Source of the DNA: Gaiellasilicea sp037720595
Lineage (GTDB): Bacteria > Actinomycetota > Thermoleophilia > Gaiellales > Gaiellaceae
DNA length: 64,000 bases
NCBI GenBank assembly: GCA_037720595.1
Contig: JBBJLW010000018.1
Location: forward strand, 1 to 64,000
Direction of reading: 5' to 3'
Shown: in pieces, positions 34,238 to 42,800 of the stretch
How the letters are laid out: each line of letters starts with the position of its first letter
Position numbering within the stretch: position 1 is the first letter of the stretch
Position numbers and translations under genes: made by a program
The notes under the pieces: model-generated
What the model saw: only the letters and a program-made list of their open reading frames with translations
Told to the model about the DNA's origin: nothing
Databases searched by the model: none

Positions 34238-35358
34238 ACCGCGGGGGCCGCGAGAACTTCGTTCAGCGGCGCGTAGTCGAGGTTGTGCGCCTCGGCGACC
34301 GCTTCGTAGGTGATCCGCCCGTCGAGCACGTTGACGCCGCGGGCAAGCGCCTGGTCGCGGGCGACGGCGGCCGCGAGACCGTGGTCGGCGATCGCTTCCA
34401 CGTACGGCAGCGTTACGTTGGTGAGCGCTTTGGTCGAGGTGATCGGAACGGCGCCGGGCATGTTCGCGACGCAGTAGTGGGTGACGCCGTCGACGACGTA
34501 CACCGGATCGTCGTGGGTCGTTGCGTGGGAGGTCTCGGCGCAGCCGCCCTGGTCGATCGCCACGTCGCAGAAGACGGCGCCCTCCTTCATCCCGGCCACC
34601 ATCTCGCGCGTGAGGAGCTTGGGCGCGAGCGCGCCCGGGATCAGGACGGCGCCGATCACGACGTCCGCGTCTACGACCAATCTTTCGATCTCGAGCGTCG
34701 AGGACATGACGAGGTTGACGCGACCGTGCAGGATCTCCTCTAGGTGGCGCATCCGGTCGACGGAGCGGTCGAGAATCGTCACCTGCGCGCCGAGCCCGAG
34801 CGCGATCACGGCGGCGTTGTAGCCGACGATCCCGCCGCCGATCACGGCGACCTTGCCGGGTGCGACGCCGGCGACGCCGCCGAGCAGGAGGCCGCGGCCG
34901 CCCTTCGGCTTCTCGAGATAGTGGGCGCCCGCCTGGGCCGCGAGCCGGCCCGCAACCTCGCTCATTGGCGCGAGCAGCGGCAGCCGGTGGTCGTCGGTCT
35001 CGACCGTCTCGTAGGCAACTGCTGCGATCCCGCTCTCCGCGAGCGCGCGCGTCAGCGGCTCGTCCGCGGCGATGTGCAGGTAGGTGAACAGGACGATGTC
35101 CTCGCGCAGCCGGACGTACTCGGGCGCGATTGGCTCCTTGACCTTGAGCAGCAGGTCAGCCTGTTCCCATACGTCGTCCACCGAGGCGATCCGCGCGCCG
35201 GTCGCCTCGTAGTCGGCATCCTGGAAGGCGCTGCCGAGACCGGCACCCGTCTCGACGACCACCTCGTGCCCTCGCTGCACGAGCTCGCGCGCGCCGGCGG
35301 GCGTCAGAGCCACGCGGTACTCCTGGGCCTTGATCTCCTTGGCGACGCCGATCCTCAT
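34234..35358 (-). CDS. ald: Alanine dehydrogenase
   Basis: 374 residues. The start MRIGVAKEIKAQEYRVALTP and GHEVVVETGAGLGSAF are the AlaDH/PNT signature. GKVAVIGGGIVGYNAAVIAL is the NAD Rossmann loop. YCVANMPGAVPITSTKALTN is the conserved C-terminal signature. It deaminates L-alanine to pyruvate, linking to ppdK. ATG 35358 lies 9 bases from a TATCTT box and 25 bases from the end of the NUDIX gene. Confidence 0.96.
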   Translation of the reverse strand: MRIGVAKEIKAQEYRVALTPAGARELVQRGHEVVVETGAGLGSAFQDADYEATGARIASVDDVWEQADLLLKVKEPIAPEYVRLREDIVLFTYLHIAADEPLTRALAESGIAAVAYETVETDDHRLPLLAPMSEVAGRLAAQAGAHYLEKPKGGRGLLLGGVAGVAPGKVAVIGGGIVGYNAAVIALGLGAQVTILDRSVDRMRHLEEILHGRVNLVMSSTLEIERLVVDADVVIGAVLIPGALAPKLLTREMVAGMKEGAVFCDVAIDQGGCAETSHATTHDDPVYVVDGVTHYCVANMPGAVPITSTKALTNVTLPYVEAIADHGLAAAVARDQALARGVNVLDGRITYEAVAEAHNLDYAPLNEVLAAPAV

Positions 35359-35367
35359 GGCCGGCAG

Positions 35368-35373
35368 AAGATA
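35368..35373 (-). promoter_or_regulatory. TATCTT box before ald
   Basis: TANNNT element 9 bases before ATG 35358 in the 25-base gap after the NUDIX gene. Confidence 0.35.
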
Positions 35374-35383
35374 CAGGCTTGGA

Positions 35384-35884
35384 TCAGAGGCGTTCGCGCA
35401 GGTAGAACAGGACGCCGACGAGCGTCTTTGCGTCCTCGAGCGCGTCCAGGCGGGCTTCGAGCTGGGCCGAGGTGAGCCGCACGATCTCGATTTCCTCGCC
35501 GTCCTCGAATGCGCGCTCACCCTCCTCCAGCCCTTCGGCGAGGAAGATCGTGACGAGCTCGCGCAGGATCCCCGGACTCGGGTGGATTCGACGTAGCTCC
35601 CGCCAGTCGCCGCCGTGGAGCCCCGTTTCCTCGGCGAGCTCGCGCTTGGCGCAGGCCAGCGGCGCCTCGCCCTCGTCCAGCATCCCGGCCGGGAGCTCGA
35701 GCAGCTCCTTGCGGGCGGCCTCGCGGAACTGGCGCGTCAGCACGATCCGGCCGGCGGCGTCGATCGGGACGATGGTCACCGAGCCGGGGTGCTCGACGAT
35801 CTCCCGCTCGCGCTCGCCCCAGTTCTCGACGACGACGTCGAAGAGCTTGCCCTCGTAGACCTGCTTGCGCCTGACCTTCTTCAT
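35384..35884 (-). CDS. NUDIX hydrolase, ADP-ribose pyrophosphatase-like
   Basis: 166 residues. The NUDIX box is GMLDEGEAPLACAKRELAEE then TGL, with all key Glu residues. Upstream GSVTIVPIDAAGRIVLTRQF and the segment LELPAG are typical of ADP-ribose pyrophosphatases. It splits ADP-ribose to AMP and ribose-5-phosphate. Its ATG overlaps the stop of a 40-codon gene (ATGA). A NUDIX gene near pyrG and ald is a usual actinobacterial arrangement. Confidence 0.9.
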   Translation of the reverse strand: MKKVRRKQVYEGKLFDVVVENWGEREREIVEHPGSVTIVPIDAAGRIVLTRQFREAARKELLELPAGMLDEGEAPLACAKRELAEETGLHGGDWRELRRIHPSPGILRELVTIFLAEGLEEGERAFEDGEEIEIVRLTSAQLEARLDALEDAKTLVGVLFYLRERL

Positions 35885-36003
35885 CCAGCGGGTCTTTCCA
35901 CGAGCGCGCGTTCCTCACGCCCGAACCAGGGTGGCTCGCCTGCGGCGGCGGACTCCGCAGCGCGCTCCGGACGCCGACCACTGGTCGACTCGCCGGTGCT
36001 CAT
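35881..36003 (-). CDS. 40-aa small protein coupled at both ends by ATGA
   Basis: ATG 36003 overlaps the stop of the DUF3866 gene and its TGA overlaps the NUDIX ATG, both as ATGA. The product is hydrophilic: MSTGESTSGRRPERAAESAA, then EPPWFGREERALVERPAG. The C-terminal half looks like a conserved short motif (PPWFGREERALVER), perhaps a linear binding peptide or a detached NUDIX N-terminus. No family is known to me. Confidence 0.6.
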   Translation of the reverse strand: MSTGESTSGRRPERAAESAAAGEPPWFGREERALVERPAG

Positions 36004-36944
36004 CGGCCGCGCAGCTCTCGCGCGGCGAGCCCGGCGGCGTAGGCCGATCGGAAGAAGCTCGCGTCTTCGGCCGGGCCACGGCCCATGTGGCTGAGCGGCA
36101 GGCCAGCGCACGCCTCTTCCCAGCCCTCGCCCTCATCTGCCGACCCGGTCACGACCTCGCCGAGACAGAGAGCGAGCACGGCCTCGGCGTGGTGCGAGAC
36201 TCCGCGGTGGCGCTCTCTGGCGTCGGCGTCCGACCTGCGGACCGCGAGCACGGGCCGGCCGCCGAGCGCCGTCGCGACGTTCGCCGCATCCGCAAGCGTG
36301 AGGGCGCCGTGGCCGAGACGCGTGCCTGTCCCAACGATTCCGGGGCCGATCGAGCAGACGACGACGTCATAGCCCTCGGCCGCCGCCCACGCGAACGCGG
36401 CCGCTGCCGTCACGCACTCGACGTCGCCGTCCAGGCACGGCGCGACGGCAATAGTGCTCCCGAGCAGCCCCCGCTCCTGCAGCGTCGGCACGGCGTCGGA
36501 GAACGAGACGGGAAGCGCACCACCCTGCACCTGGACATAGGCGACGCGGAGTCCGGCGAGCCCGGCGCAGACCGGCGCGACCTGGCTGTGCAGGGTGCAG
36601 AGCACGATGGGCAGCCCGTCGAGCGTCGCTGCGAGCTCGGCCGTCTCTTCCTTGTAACAGACTGTTACTTGGCCTGGCGTGTACGGCAGCGCGATCACGT
36701 GCGCACCCATTTCCGCAGCCAACCCGAGACCGCGCGTGAGGTTCGCGTAGAGGATGTCGAAGCCGCCGGAGCCTAGCTCCAGCAATCGCGCGTGCTCGTT
36801 CACGAGCACGTCGTCGCCCACCGCGATCTCGCCGGTCAGGCGCGGATAGGCGATGCAGGCGATCCCATCGACCTCCAAGCGCGCGAGCCGCTCCCGCGAT
36901 TCCAGCACCGCGGTGACGATCCCGCGCCTAAGCCCGAGCGGCAT
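36000..36944 (-). CDS. DUF3866-family protein
   Basis: 314 residues. The start PLGLRRGIVTAVLESRERLA is followed by GDDVLVNEHARLLELGSGGF, HVIALPYTPGQ, a middle GGALPVSFSD and DVVVCSIGPGIVGTGTRLGH, the features I link with DUF3866. Some residues look phosphatase-like but no mechanism is known. The segment VTVCYK is encoded by a palindromic repeat. It overlaps the M20 peptidase gene by 17 bases and the 40-codon gene by 4. Confidence 0.82.
   Translation of the reverse strand: MPLGLRRGIVTAVLESRERLARLEVDGIACIAYPRLTGEIAVGDDVLVNEHARLLELGSGGFDILYANLTRGLGLAAEMGAHVIALPYTPGQVTVCYKEETAELAATLDGLPIVLCTLHSQVAPVCAGLAGLRVAYVQVQGGALPVSFSDAVPTLQERGLLGSTIAVAPCLDGDVECVTAAAAFAWAAAEGYDVVVCSIGPGIVGTGTRLGHGALTLADAANVATALGGRPVLAVRRSDADARERHRGVSHHAEAVLALCLGEVVTGSADEGEGWEEACAGLPLSHMGRGPAEDASFFRSAYAAGLAARELRGR
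36654..36668. repeat. Palindrome core shared with dnaE2, inside the DUF3866 gene
   Basis: GTAACAG-A-CTGTTAC is a perfect inverted repeat at 36654-36668, extended on the right by TTGG. The sense strand of each host gene reads CCAAGTAACAG, so orientation is the same in both. The sequence is AT-richer than the surrounding gene. Confidence 0.55.
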
Positions 36945-38037
36945 CTACGAGGGCAAGCGTCACGTCGACCATCGCGTCCAGATCGGCCACCGCGATGTGC
37001 TCGTCGGCGGTGTGGATCTCGGCCATCCCGTTCGCGAGATTCAGACAGGGGATCCCGCGCTGGTTGAACACGTTCGCGTCCGCGCCGCCCCCGGTGAGCG
37101 CGGTCGTCACCTCGAAGCCGCACTGCCGGAGCGCGCCGGCGGCGAGCTGCACGACCGGATCGTCTTCGCGGAGTCGGTAGCCCCGATAGGTCTCGGCGAG
37201 CTCGGTCTCGAGCGTGCAGTCGCCGAGACTCGCGGCGAAGGCGAGCGCGTCGAGCATCTCCTGGACGAGGTCGGCGAGAGCCCGCTCGTCGTGCGAGCGC
37301 GCCTCCGCCTCGAAGCTGCACCACTCGGGGACGATGTTGCGCGCGCTGCCACCCGTGATCAGGCCGACGTTCGCGGTCGTGTGCTCGTCGATCCGGCCGA
37401 GCCGATGGTCGGCGATCGCGCGGGCGGCCACGGCGATCGCCGATCGCCCATCCTCCGGGACCATTCCCGCATGCGCGGCATGGCCGTGGAAGCGCGCCGA
37501 GATCGTGCGGCCGTAGGGCGCGCCGAGGACGATCTGGCCGATTGGCGCCGCCTGGTCGTAGACGTACCCGAGCTCCGCCTTGAGCTTCGTGTGGTCGAAG
37601 GCGCCCGCGCCGCGCAGGCCGACCTCCTCCTTCTGGGTGAAGAGGAGCTCGATCCCGGCGTGCGGCAGGCGCTCCTCGACGATCCGCCGTGCCGCGTCCA
37701 GCATCGCGACGACCGCCGCCTTGTTGTCGGCACCGAGGATGGTTTCGCCCGCGTTCCGGACGACGCCGTCCTCGACGACCGGCTCGAGCGGCCCCTGCGG
37801 CGGCACCGTGTCGAGGTGCGCGCAGAGGAAGAGCGGCGTGCCGCCGTTCGCGCGTCCGGGCAGCCGGCAGAGGAGATTGCCAGCGTTCGAGCCGATTCGC
37901 GCCCCGGTGTCGTCTTCCTCGACCTCGAGCCCGAGTTCGCGCAAGTACGCGGTCACCCGGTCGGCAACGAGCCGCTCGTCGCCCGGCGGGCTAGGCAGCG
38001 CGGCGAGCTCGAGGAAGAGGTCGAGAGCCTCAGACAC
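36928..38037 (-). CDS. M20-family metallopeptidase (tripeptidase T-like)
   Basis: 369 residues. LFLCAHLDTVPPQGP has the metal His and bridging Asp motifs, ILGADNKAAVVAML the second Asp, and LLFTQKEEVGLRGAGAFD the Glu pair. GHAAHAGMVPEDGRSAI is the dimerisation domain. EIHTADEHIAVADLD gives the last His. It should cleave amino-terminal residues from small peptides using two zinc ions. GTG 38037 lies 6 bases from a TAGGAT box and heads the run M20-DUF3866-40aa-NUDIX-ald. Confidence 0.92.
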   Translation of the reverse strand: MSEALDLFLELAALPSPPGDERLVADRVTAYLRELGLEVEEDDTGARIGSNAGNLLCRLPGRANGGTPLFLCAHLDTVPPQGPLEPVVEDGVVRNAGETILGADNKAAVVAMLDAARRIVEERLPHAGIELLFTQKEEVGLRGAGAFDHTKLKAELGYVYDQAAPIGQIVLGAPYGRTISARFHGHAAHAGMVPEDGRSAIAVAARAIADHRLGRIDEHTTANVGLITGGSARNIVPEWCSFEAEARSHDERALADLVQEMLDALAFAASLGDCTLETELAETYRGYRLREDDPVVQLAAGALRQCGFEVTTALTGGGADANVFNQRGIPCLNLANGMAEIHTADEHIAVADLDAMVDVTLALVDAARA

Positions 38038-38043
38038 GAGCCG

Positions 38044-38049
38044 ATCCTA
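38044..38049 (-). promoter_or_regulatory. TAGGAT box before the M20 peptidase gene
   Basis: TANNNT element 6 bases before GTG 38037. Confidence 0.5.
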
Positions 38050-38066
38050 GGCGATCGATTGCTTGA

Positions 38067-38553
38067 TCAGCGTTTCTGCGGCGGAAGCACTTGCAGGAGG
38101 AAGTTCAGCACGAGCCGAGTCAGCGGTTGCGCCGTCGGTTCGCCTGGGCGGAGCATGTCCGTGCCGTGCCGGTCTCCCGAGAAGATCTCGAGGCGCTTCG
38201 GTTTCTTGGCCCACCGGTACCATTCCCGGGCCGCGTCGGCGCCGCCGTAGCCGTCACCCGCGGACGAGATGAAGAGCTTGGCCCCGTCGAGGCGGTTGAG
38301 CTGTTTGCGCGAGAAGTCGTAACCGCTGGCGTGGTTGACGCCGCCGATCTCGATCAAAGCGTCCGCGTCCACGCTCGGCCACCGGATAGTCGGTCGAGCG
38401 GTCACAGCGGGATGCCTCGTCGAGGTCGTACTCCGTATGCCGGAGGTCGACGTCCGGCCCGAGGAGCGCCCAGTGGGCGGCCCGGAACTCGGTTCGTAGC
38501 GTCACGGCGTTGCCGACGTCCGAGAGCGCTGCGACCGACCCATCCAGTTCCCG
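38067..38553 (-). pseudogene. Debris of at least one lost gene, including an alpha/beta hydrolase C-terminus
   Basis: Near 38067-38340 one frame reads LNRLDGAKLFISSAGDGYGG, REWYRWAKKPKRLEIFSGDR and HGTDML, the acid/His end of an alpha/beta hydrolase without its N-terminal half. From 38400 to 38553 another frame, directly after the stop of the intact hydrolase, reads GNAVTLRTEFRAAHWALLGP then DVDLRHTEYDLDEASR, which I cannot assign. Together this looks like fused gene scraps. No intact frame covers the stretch. Confidence 0.55.
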
Positions 38554-39297
38554 CTACCCAGCCACGGCGATCTTGCTCAGGAACGAGTCGACGAACGCGC
38601 GGGCCCGCGTTCCCGATGCGCCCTGGAGCAGCGACGTGCCGTGACTCGCGCCGGGCACGACCAATACGGCTTTGTCCCTGGTCGCGGCTGCCCTGGTCAT
38701 CGCCCGCGCATCCGCTGCGAAGGCGGGATCGCGGGCCGCTGCGGCGAAGCGGACCGGGACGGAGAGGCGCTTCGCCGCGGCGAGCGCATCCATCCCGCGG
38801 AAAGCAGCCGCACCCGACAGCGACACCACGCCGTCGATTCGGTTACCCCGATTCGCGGCGGCGACCACCGCCGCGGTTCCGCCCATCGACGAGCCGATCG
38901 CGACGACGCGGACAGCTCCACGCCGGCGGAGCTCGAAGCCCGCTCCCGCCACGTCGGCCGGCAGGCGCAATGCCTTCACGCCAGTGGGACGCGGTGAGGA
39001 CCCGAAGCCGCGGAAGTCGATCGCCAGCACGCGGTACCCGGCGAGAGCGAACCGCTCGGCATCGTCGTGCCATTCGCAAAGGTCGCTGAAGTTCTGGTGG
39101 CCGAGCACCACGCCGAGGGTGCCGTTGCGACCGAAGAGCAGACCGCGCAGCGGCGCTCCGTCCGTGGCTCGAAACGCGATCGCTGTTGCGTCGTCACCGG
39201 GCTGAAGGCAATACGGCGCGGTCGCGCGTGGCTCGGCGGCGGACGACGCGGCGGCCAGAGCCAGCACGCAGAACGCGGCAAGGGCGGTGAGCTTCAT
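38554..39297 (-). CDS. Secreted alpha/beta hydrolase (dienelactone hydrolase-like)
   Basis: 247 residues from ATG 39297. MKLTALAAFCVLALAAASSA is a signal peptide. The body has LGVVLGHQNFSDLCEWHDDA, AIDFRGFGSSPRPTG, the nucleophile elbow VVAIGSSMGGTAAVVAA, acid region VRFAAAARDPAFA and PGASHGTSLL with the His. Likely an exported esterase; substrate unknown. ATG overlaps the PadR stop (ATGA), so the regulator and enzyme are one unit. Confidence 0.86.
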   Translation of the reverse strand: MKLTALAAFCVLALAAASSAAEPRATAPYCLQPGDDATAIAFRATDGAPLRGLLFGRNGTLGVVLGHQNFSDLCEWHDDAERFALAGYRVLAIDFRGFGSSPRPTGVKALRLPADVAGAGFELRRRGAVRVVAIGSSMGGTAAVVAAANRGNRIDGVVSLSGAAAFRGMDALAAAKRLSVPVRFAAAARDPAFAADARAMTRAAATRDKAVLVVPGASHGTSLLQGASGTRARAFVDSFLSKIAVAG

Positions 39298-39887
39298 AGG
39301 TTGCTCCTTCTGAGGGTCTCGAGGGTTTCGTCGCACCAGACGAGCGTCGAGCGGGCACGGATCAGGGCGTAACGCAGCGCAATCAAATCGACCGCATCGC
39401 CCTCGCCTACGGCCTCGCGCTCCTGTGCTTCCCACTCCCCGAGCAGCCGCTCGACGTGCTGCCGGTATGCCTCGACCTGTGCGATCGCGGCTCCGGGAGC
39501 CGCATATCGGGAGAAGAACAGCTTGAGCAGGAATGGATCGCGGGCCTGGCGAAGCTCGAGCGCCGGATCCGAGGCCCAGGCTTCGAGCACTGCGCGACCA
39601 GACCCTGTTAGCCGGTAGAGCGCTTTACTCGGCCCGCGCTCCTTCACCTCTCGACCCGCAACGAGACCGGCGGTCTCTAGCCGGCCGAGAACGTTGTAGA
39701 GCCCGCTCTTCGCTGGCGCCCACATGTACCCGATGCTGCGCTCGATCGTCCTCAACAGGTCGTAGCCCGATTGCTCCTCGCGGTTCGCGAGCAGACCCAG
39801 CACGGCGTACTCCGTATTCGAACTTCGTCCGCTCTGGACTAGTGCGCACTGGACGAGTACAGACGCCCACTCCTCCAGGGCGCGCAT
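39294..39887 (-). CDS. PadR-family transcriptional regulator
   Basis: 197 residues from ATG 39887. The winged helix is TEYAVLGLLANREEQSGYDL, SGLYNVLGRLETAGLV, then REVKERGPSKALYRLTGSGR. The C-terminal part is the Vir_C-type helical domain (FLLKLFFSRYA, RALI...RSTLVWCDETLETL). Usual PadR proteins start near TEYAVLGLL, so the first 20 residues may be untranslated. It probably represses itself and the secreted hydrolase behind it. An inverted repeat lies just before the start. Confidence 0.88.
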   Translation of the reverse strand: MRALEEWASVLVQCALVQSGRSSNTEYAVLGLLANREEQSGYDLLRTIERSIGYMWAPAKSGLYNVLGRLETAGLVAGREVKERGPSKALYRLTGSGRAVLEAWASDPALELRQARDPFLLKLFFSRYAAPGAAIAQVEAYRQHVERLLGEWEAQEREAVGEGDAVDLIALRYALIRARSTLVWCDETLETLRRSNL

Positions 39888-39891
39888 CTTT

Positions 39892-39907
39892 GGACTGACT
39901 CCAGTCC
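39892..39907. promoter_or_regulatory. Inverted repeat before the PadR gene, possible operator
   Basis: GGACTG-N4-CAGTCC, perfect 6-base arms, ends at the pyrG stop and 5 bases before the PadR ATG. A palindrome AGTGCGCACT (39841-39850) sits within the 5' part of the gene and could be a second site. Confidence 0.4.
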
Positions 39908-41577
39908 TAGCCGGCGGCGCGCAGCTCGACCGCGCCACGCGCGTGCGAGCGGGCCAGAGCGGCGCCGACGAACTCGCGGAAGAGCGGCGCGGGTCGCGTC
40001 GGCCGCGACTTGAACTCCGGGTGGAACTGGCTCGCGACGAACCAGGGGTGATCCGGGAGCTCGATGATCTCGACCAGCCGGCCTTCCTGGAAGGTGCCCG
40101 AGACGACGAGGCCGTGCTCGATCAGGGTCGGCCGGTAGTGGTTGTTCACCTCGTAGCGGTGCCGGTGGCGCTCGTGCACGACGGCCTCGCCGTAGGCCTC
40201 GCGCGTCCGCGTCTCGTCGACGACCTCGACCGCCTGGGCGCCGAGCCGCATCGTGCCGCCGAGATCCTCGATCTCCTTCTGTTCGGGCAGCAGGTCGATC
40301 ACCGGGTACGGCGTCTCCGGATCCATCTCCGTCGAGTTGGCGCCCTCGAGCCCGCAGACGTGGCGCGCGAACTCGGAGACGGCGACGTGCATCCCGAGGC
40401 AGATCCCGAGGTACGGGATCCCGCGCTCGCGCGCGACCTGGCAGGCGAGAATCTTGCCCTCCCAGCCCCGCGAGCCGAAACCGCCGGGCACGAGGACGCC
40501 GTCGACCTCGTCGAGCAGGTCGGCCGCCTCCTCGTAGGACATGTTCTCGGCGTCGACCCACTGCACTCGCACCGAGCAGCCCTGGTGGACACCCGCGTGC
40601 TTGAGCGCCTCGTGCACCGACAGATAGGCGTCGTGCAACTTCACGTACTTGCCGACCAAAGCGATCGTGACCTCGCTCCGCCGATCGGTCCGATCGATCT
40701 GGCCGATCCGGTCGATCAGCTCCTGCCACTCGCCGAGCACGGCAGGCGGCGTCACGAGCCCGAGCTGCTCGCAGACGAGCGTGTCGAGCCCCTCCGCCTG
40801 GAGCACGGCCGGGACGAGGTAGACATCCGCCACGTCCGGGCAAGCGACCACCGAGGCAACGTCGACGTCGGCGAAGAGGGCGATCTTGTCCTTGATCCCC
40901 TGGTCGAGCTCCTCGTGCGAGCGGCAGACGATCACGTCGGGGTGGATTCCGATCCGGCGCAGCTCGTTGACCGAATGCTGCGTCGGCTTCGTCTTCAACT
41001 CGCCCGCGGCCTCGATGTACGGAACGAGCGTGCAATGAAGGTAGAGGACGTTCTCGGGGCCGACCTCGCGCCGGAACTGGCGGATCGCCTCGAGGAACGG
41101 GAGCGACTCGATGTCGCCGACGGTGCCGCCGATCTCGCTGATCACGACGTCGGCCGGCGAGGCCTTCGCGGCACGCTTGATCCTGGCCTTGATCTCGTTC
41201 GTGATGTGCGGGATCACCTGGACGGTCGCGCCCAGGAACTCGCCCTTTCGCTCCTTCCGCAGCACCGCCTCCCAGATCGCGCCGGCGCTGTGGCTCGCGT
41301 TCCGCGACATGTTCTCGTCGACGAAGCGCTCGTAGTGGCCGATGTCGAGGTCGGTCTCGGCGCCGTCCTCAGTGACGAACACCTCACCGTGCTGGAACGG
41401 GCTCATCGTCCCAGGATCGACGTTCAGGTACGGGTCGAACTTCTGGGCCTGCACCCGGAGCCCACGCGCCTTCAGAAGGCGACCGAGCGAGGCGGCGACT
41501 ATCCCCTTGCCGAGCGCGGAGACGACCCCGCCTGTGACGAAGACGTACTTGGTGCCGGCCGCCGGTGACTCGCTCAT
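39907..41577 (-). CDS. pyrG: CTP synthase
   Basis: 556 residues. The synthase half opens TKYVFVTGGVVSALGKGI and has KFDPYLNVDPGTMSPFQHGE. The glutaminase half has GGFGSRGWEGKI, LGICLGMHVAVSEFARHVCG with the catalytic Cys, and ASQFHPEFKSRP with His and Glu. It makes CTP from UTP, glutamine and ATP. The start overlaps the glycosyltransferase fusion gene by 4 bases, closing the recN-steA-steB-pyrG block known from Actinobacteria. Confidence 0.97.
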   Translation of the reverse strand: MSESPAAGTKYVFVTGGVVSALGKGIVAASLGRLLKARGLRVQAQKFDPYLNVDPGTMSPFQHGEVFVTEDGAETDLDIGHYERFVDENMSRNASHSAGAIWEAVLRKERKGEFLGATVQVIPHITNEIKARIKRAAKASPADVVISEIGGTVGDIESLPFLEAIRQFRREVGPENVLYLHCTLVPYIEAAGELKTKPTQHSVNELRRIGIHPDVIVCRSHEELDQGIKDKIALFADVDVASVVACPDVADVYLVPAVLQAEGLDTLVCEQLGLVTPPAVLGEWQELIDRIGQIDRTDRRSEVTIALVGKYVKLHDAYLSVHEALKHAGVHQGCSVRVQWVDAENMSYEEAADLLDEVDGVLVPGGFGSRGWEGKILACQVARERGIPYLGICLGMHVAVSEFARHVCGLEGANSTEMDPETPYPVIDLLPEQKEIEDLGGTMRLGAQAVEVVDETRTREAYGEAVVHERHRHRYEVNNHYRPTLIEHGLVVSGTFQEGRLVEIIELPDHPWFVASQFHPEFKSRPTRPAPLFREFVGAALARSHARGAVELRAAG

Positions 41578-42800
41578 ACGGGTTGCCTGCCGAGCGCGTC
41601 GAGCTCGCGAAACGGCGACGCCGCCTCGATCAGCAGCCCGAGGGAGCGTCTCTCCCCGAGGAGGGTAAGGCCCACGAGCGCCGCGATCGCGCTCCAGCGC
41701 TGCCTCCGTGAAAACCGTTCCACGGAACCGAAACCTAGCACGGCGCCGAGCGCGTTCGAGCCGGAGTCGCCGAGCATCGCCATCTCGCGAAGATCGTAGG
41801 GAGCCAGCAGGACGGCGGTCGCGGCGGCCCGGCGAGAGGTGCCGTTCAGCACGAGCGAGCCGAGCGCGAACGCTTTCAGCGCCCGGCCGGGCCGCGTGTC
41901 GAGCTGGTTGACGACGTTGGCGGACAGCGACACGAGCAGCGCGGCCGAGAGCGAACGCGTCCTCAGGAACGCATAGGCGGGGATCCCGACGAGCTTGAGG
42001 ACGCCAGTCGTGCGACCGGAGCGGAGATGCGCCCGAAAGCCCCGCTCCTCTCCGCTCCAGAGGTCGTCGGCGAGCCCGAGCAGGGCGATCGGCGCGACGA
42101 GGGGCTCGGCAAGGCCGACGATCCAGCCGACGAGCGGCAGCCGCAGCCCGCGATGGTTCGTCGCCTGCGGGCCGAACGCCAGCAGGACGTCTCGGAGCTG
42201 GCGCGCCCGGTGGACGAAGCCGGCGACGTCGCGGACGGTGGCGCGGTGCTCGAGCTCGAGGTCGACCTCGCGGAGCTCGAGCCCGGCGCGAAGAGCGTCT
42301 ACCGTCATCCGCGCCTCGACGCCGAAGCCCGCCGCGACGGGAAAGCAGGCAGCCCGCGTCTCGGCCGAGAGAAGGCGCTGGCCCGAGAGCGGCTCGCGCG
42401 TCGCAACCCCGGTCACGAGCTCGATCAGCCGTCGCGCCGTCGCTTTCGCCAGCCCGAAGCCACCTCCCTGCCGGCGCACGAAAGCTGCGACCACGAGATC
42501 GCCGTGGGCAGCCACGAGCGGGGTGAGGTCGCCGCGGAGATCCGCGTCACACAGGAGCAGCCGTCCCGGCGGCGCTGTCCGCTCGGCGAGGGTCAGCGCC
42601 TGGCCTTTGCCCCGGTGCGGCAGCCGCAGGACGTGGGCGCCGGCGCTCGCGGCGACGTGCGCAGTCGAATCGCGCGAGCCGTCGTCGGCAACGATCATCT
42701 CCACGCCGGGAAACAGCCTCGCCAACTCCGCGATCGTCGCTCCGATTCGCGCCTCCTCGTCGCACGCCGCGATCAGGATCGTCAGGCGCGAGTCACCCAC
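41574..42800 (-). CDS. GT2 glycosyltransferase fused to a MraY/WecA-like membrane segment
   Basis: 408 residues. Residues 1-210 are a GT-A domain: LTILIAACDEEARIGATIAE, EMIVADDGSRDSTA and LLLCDADLRGDL. Residues 220-408 are hydrophobic and contain ANVVNQLDTRPGRALKAFAL and AMLGDSGSNALGAVLGF. These recall the polyprenyl-phosphate glycan-1-phosphate transferase motifs (NxxD and GDxGS). A two-step lipid-linked glycan enzyme is inferred. It overlaps steB by 8 bases and pyrG by 4, so it belongs to the steAB cell-envelope block. Confidence 0.8.
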   Translation of the reverse strand: MGDSRLTILIAACDEEARIGATIAELARLFPGVEMIVADDGSRDSTAHVAASAGAHVLRLPHRGKGQALTLAERTAPPGRLLLCDADLRGDLTPLVAAHGDLVVAAFVRRQGGGFGLAKATARRLIELVTGVATREPLSGQRLLSAETRAACFPVAAGFGVEARMTVDALRAGLELREVDLELEHRATVRDVAGFVHRARQLRDVLLAFGPQATNHRGLRLPLVGWIVGLAEPLVAPIALLGLADDLWSGEERGFRAHLRSGRTTGVLKLVGIPAYAFLRTRSLSAALLVSLSANVVNQLDTRPGRALKAFALGSLVLNGTSRRAAATAVLLAPYDLREMAMLGDSGSNALGAVLGFGSVERFSRRQRWSAIAALVGLTLLGERRSLGLLIEAASPFRELDALGRQPV

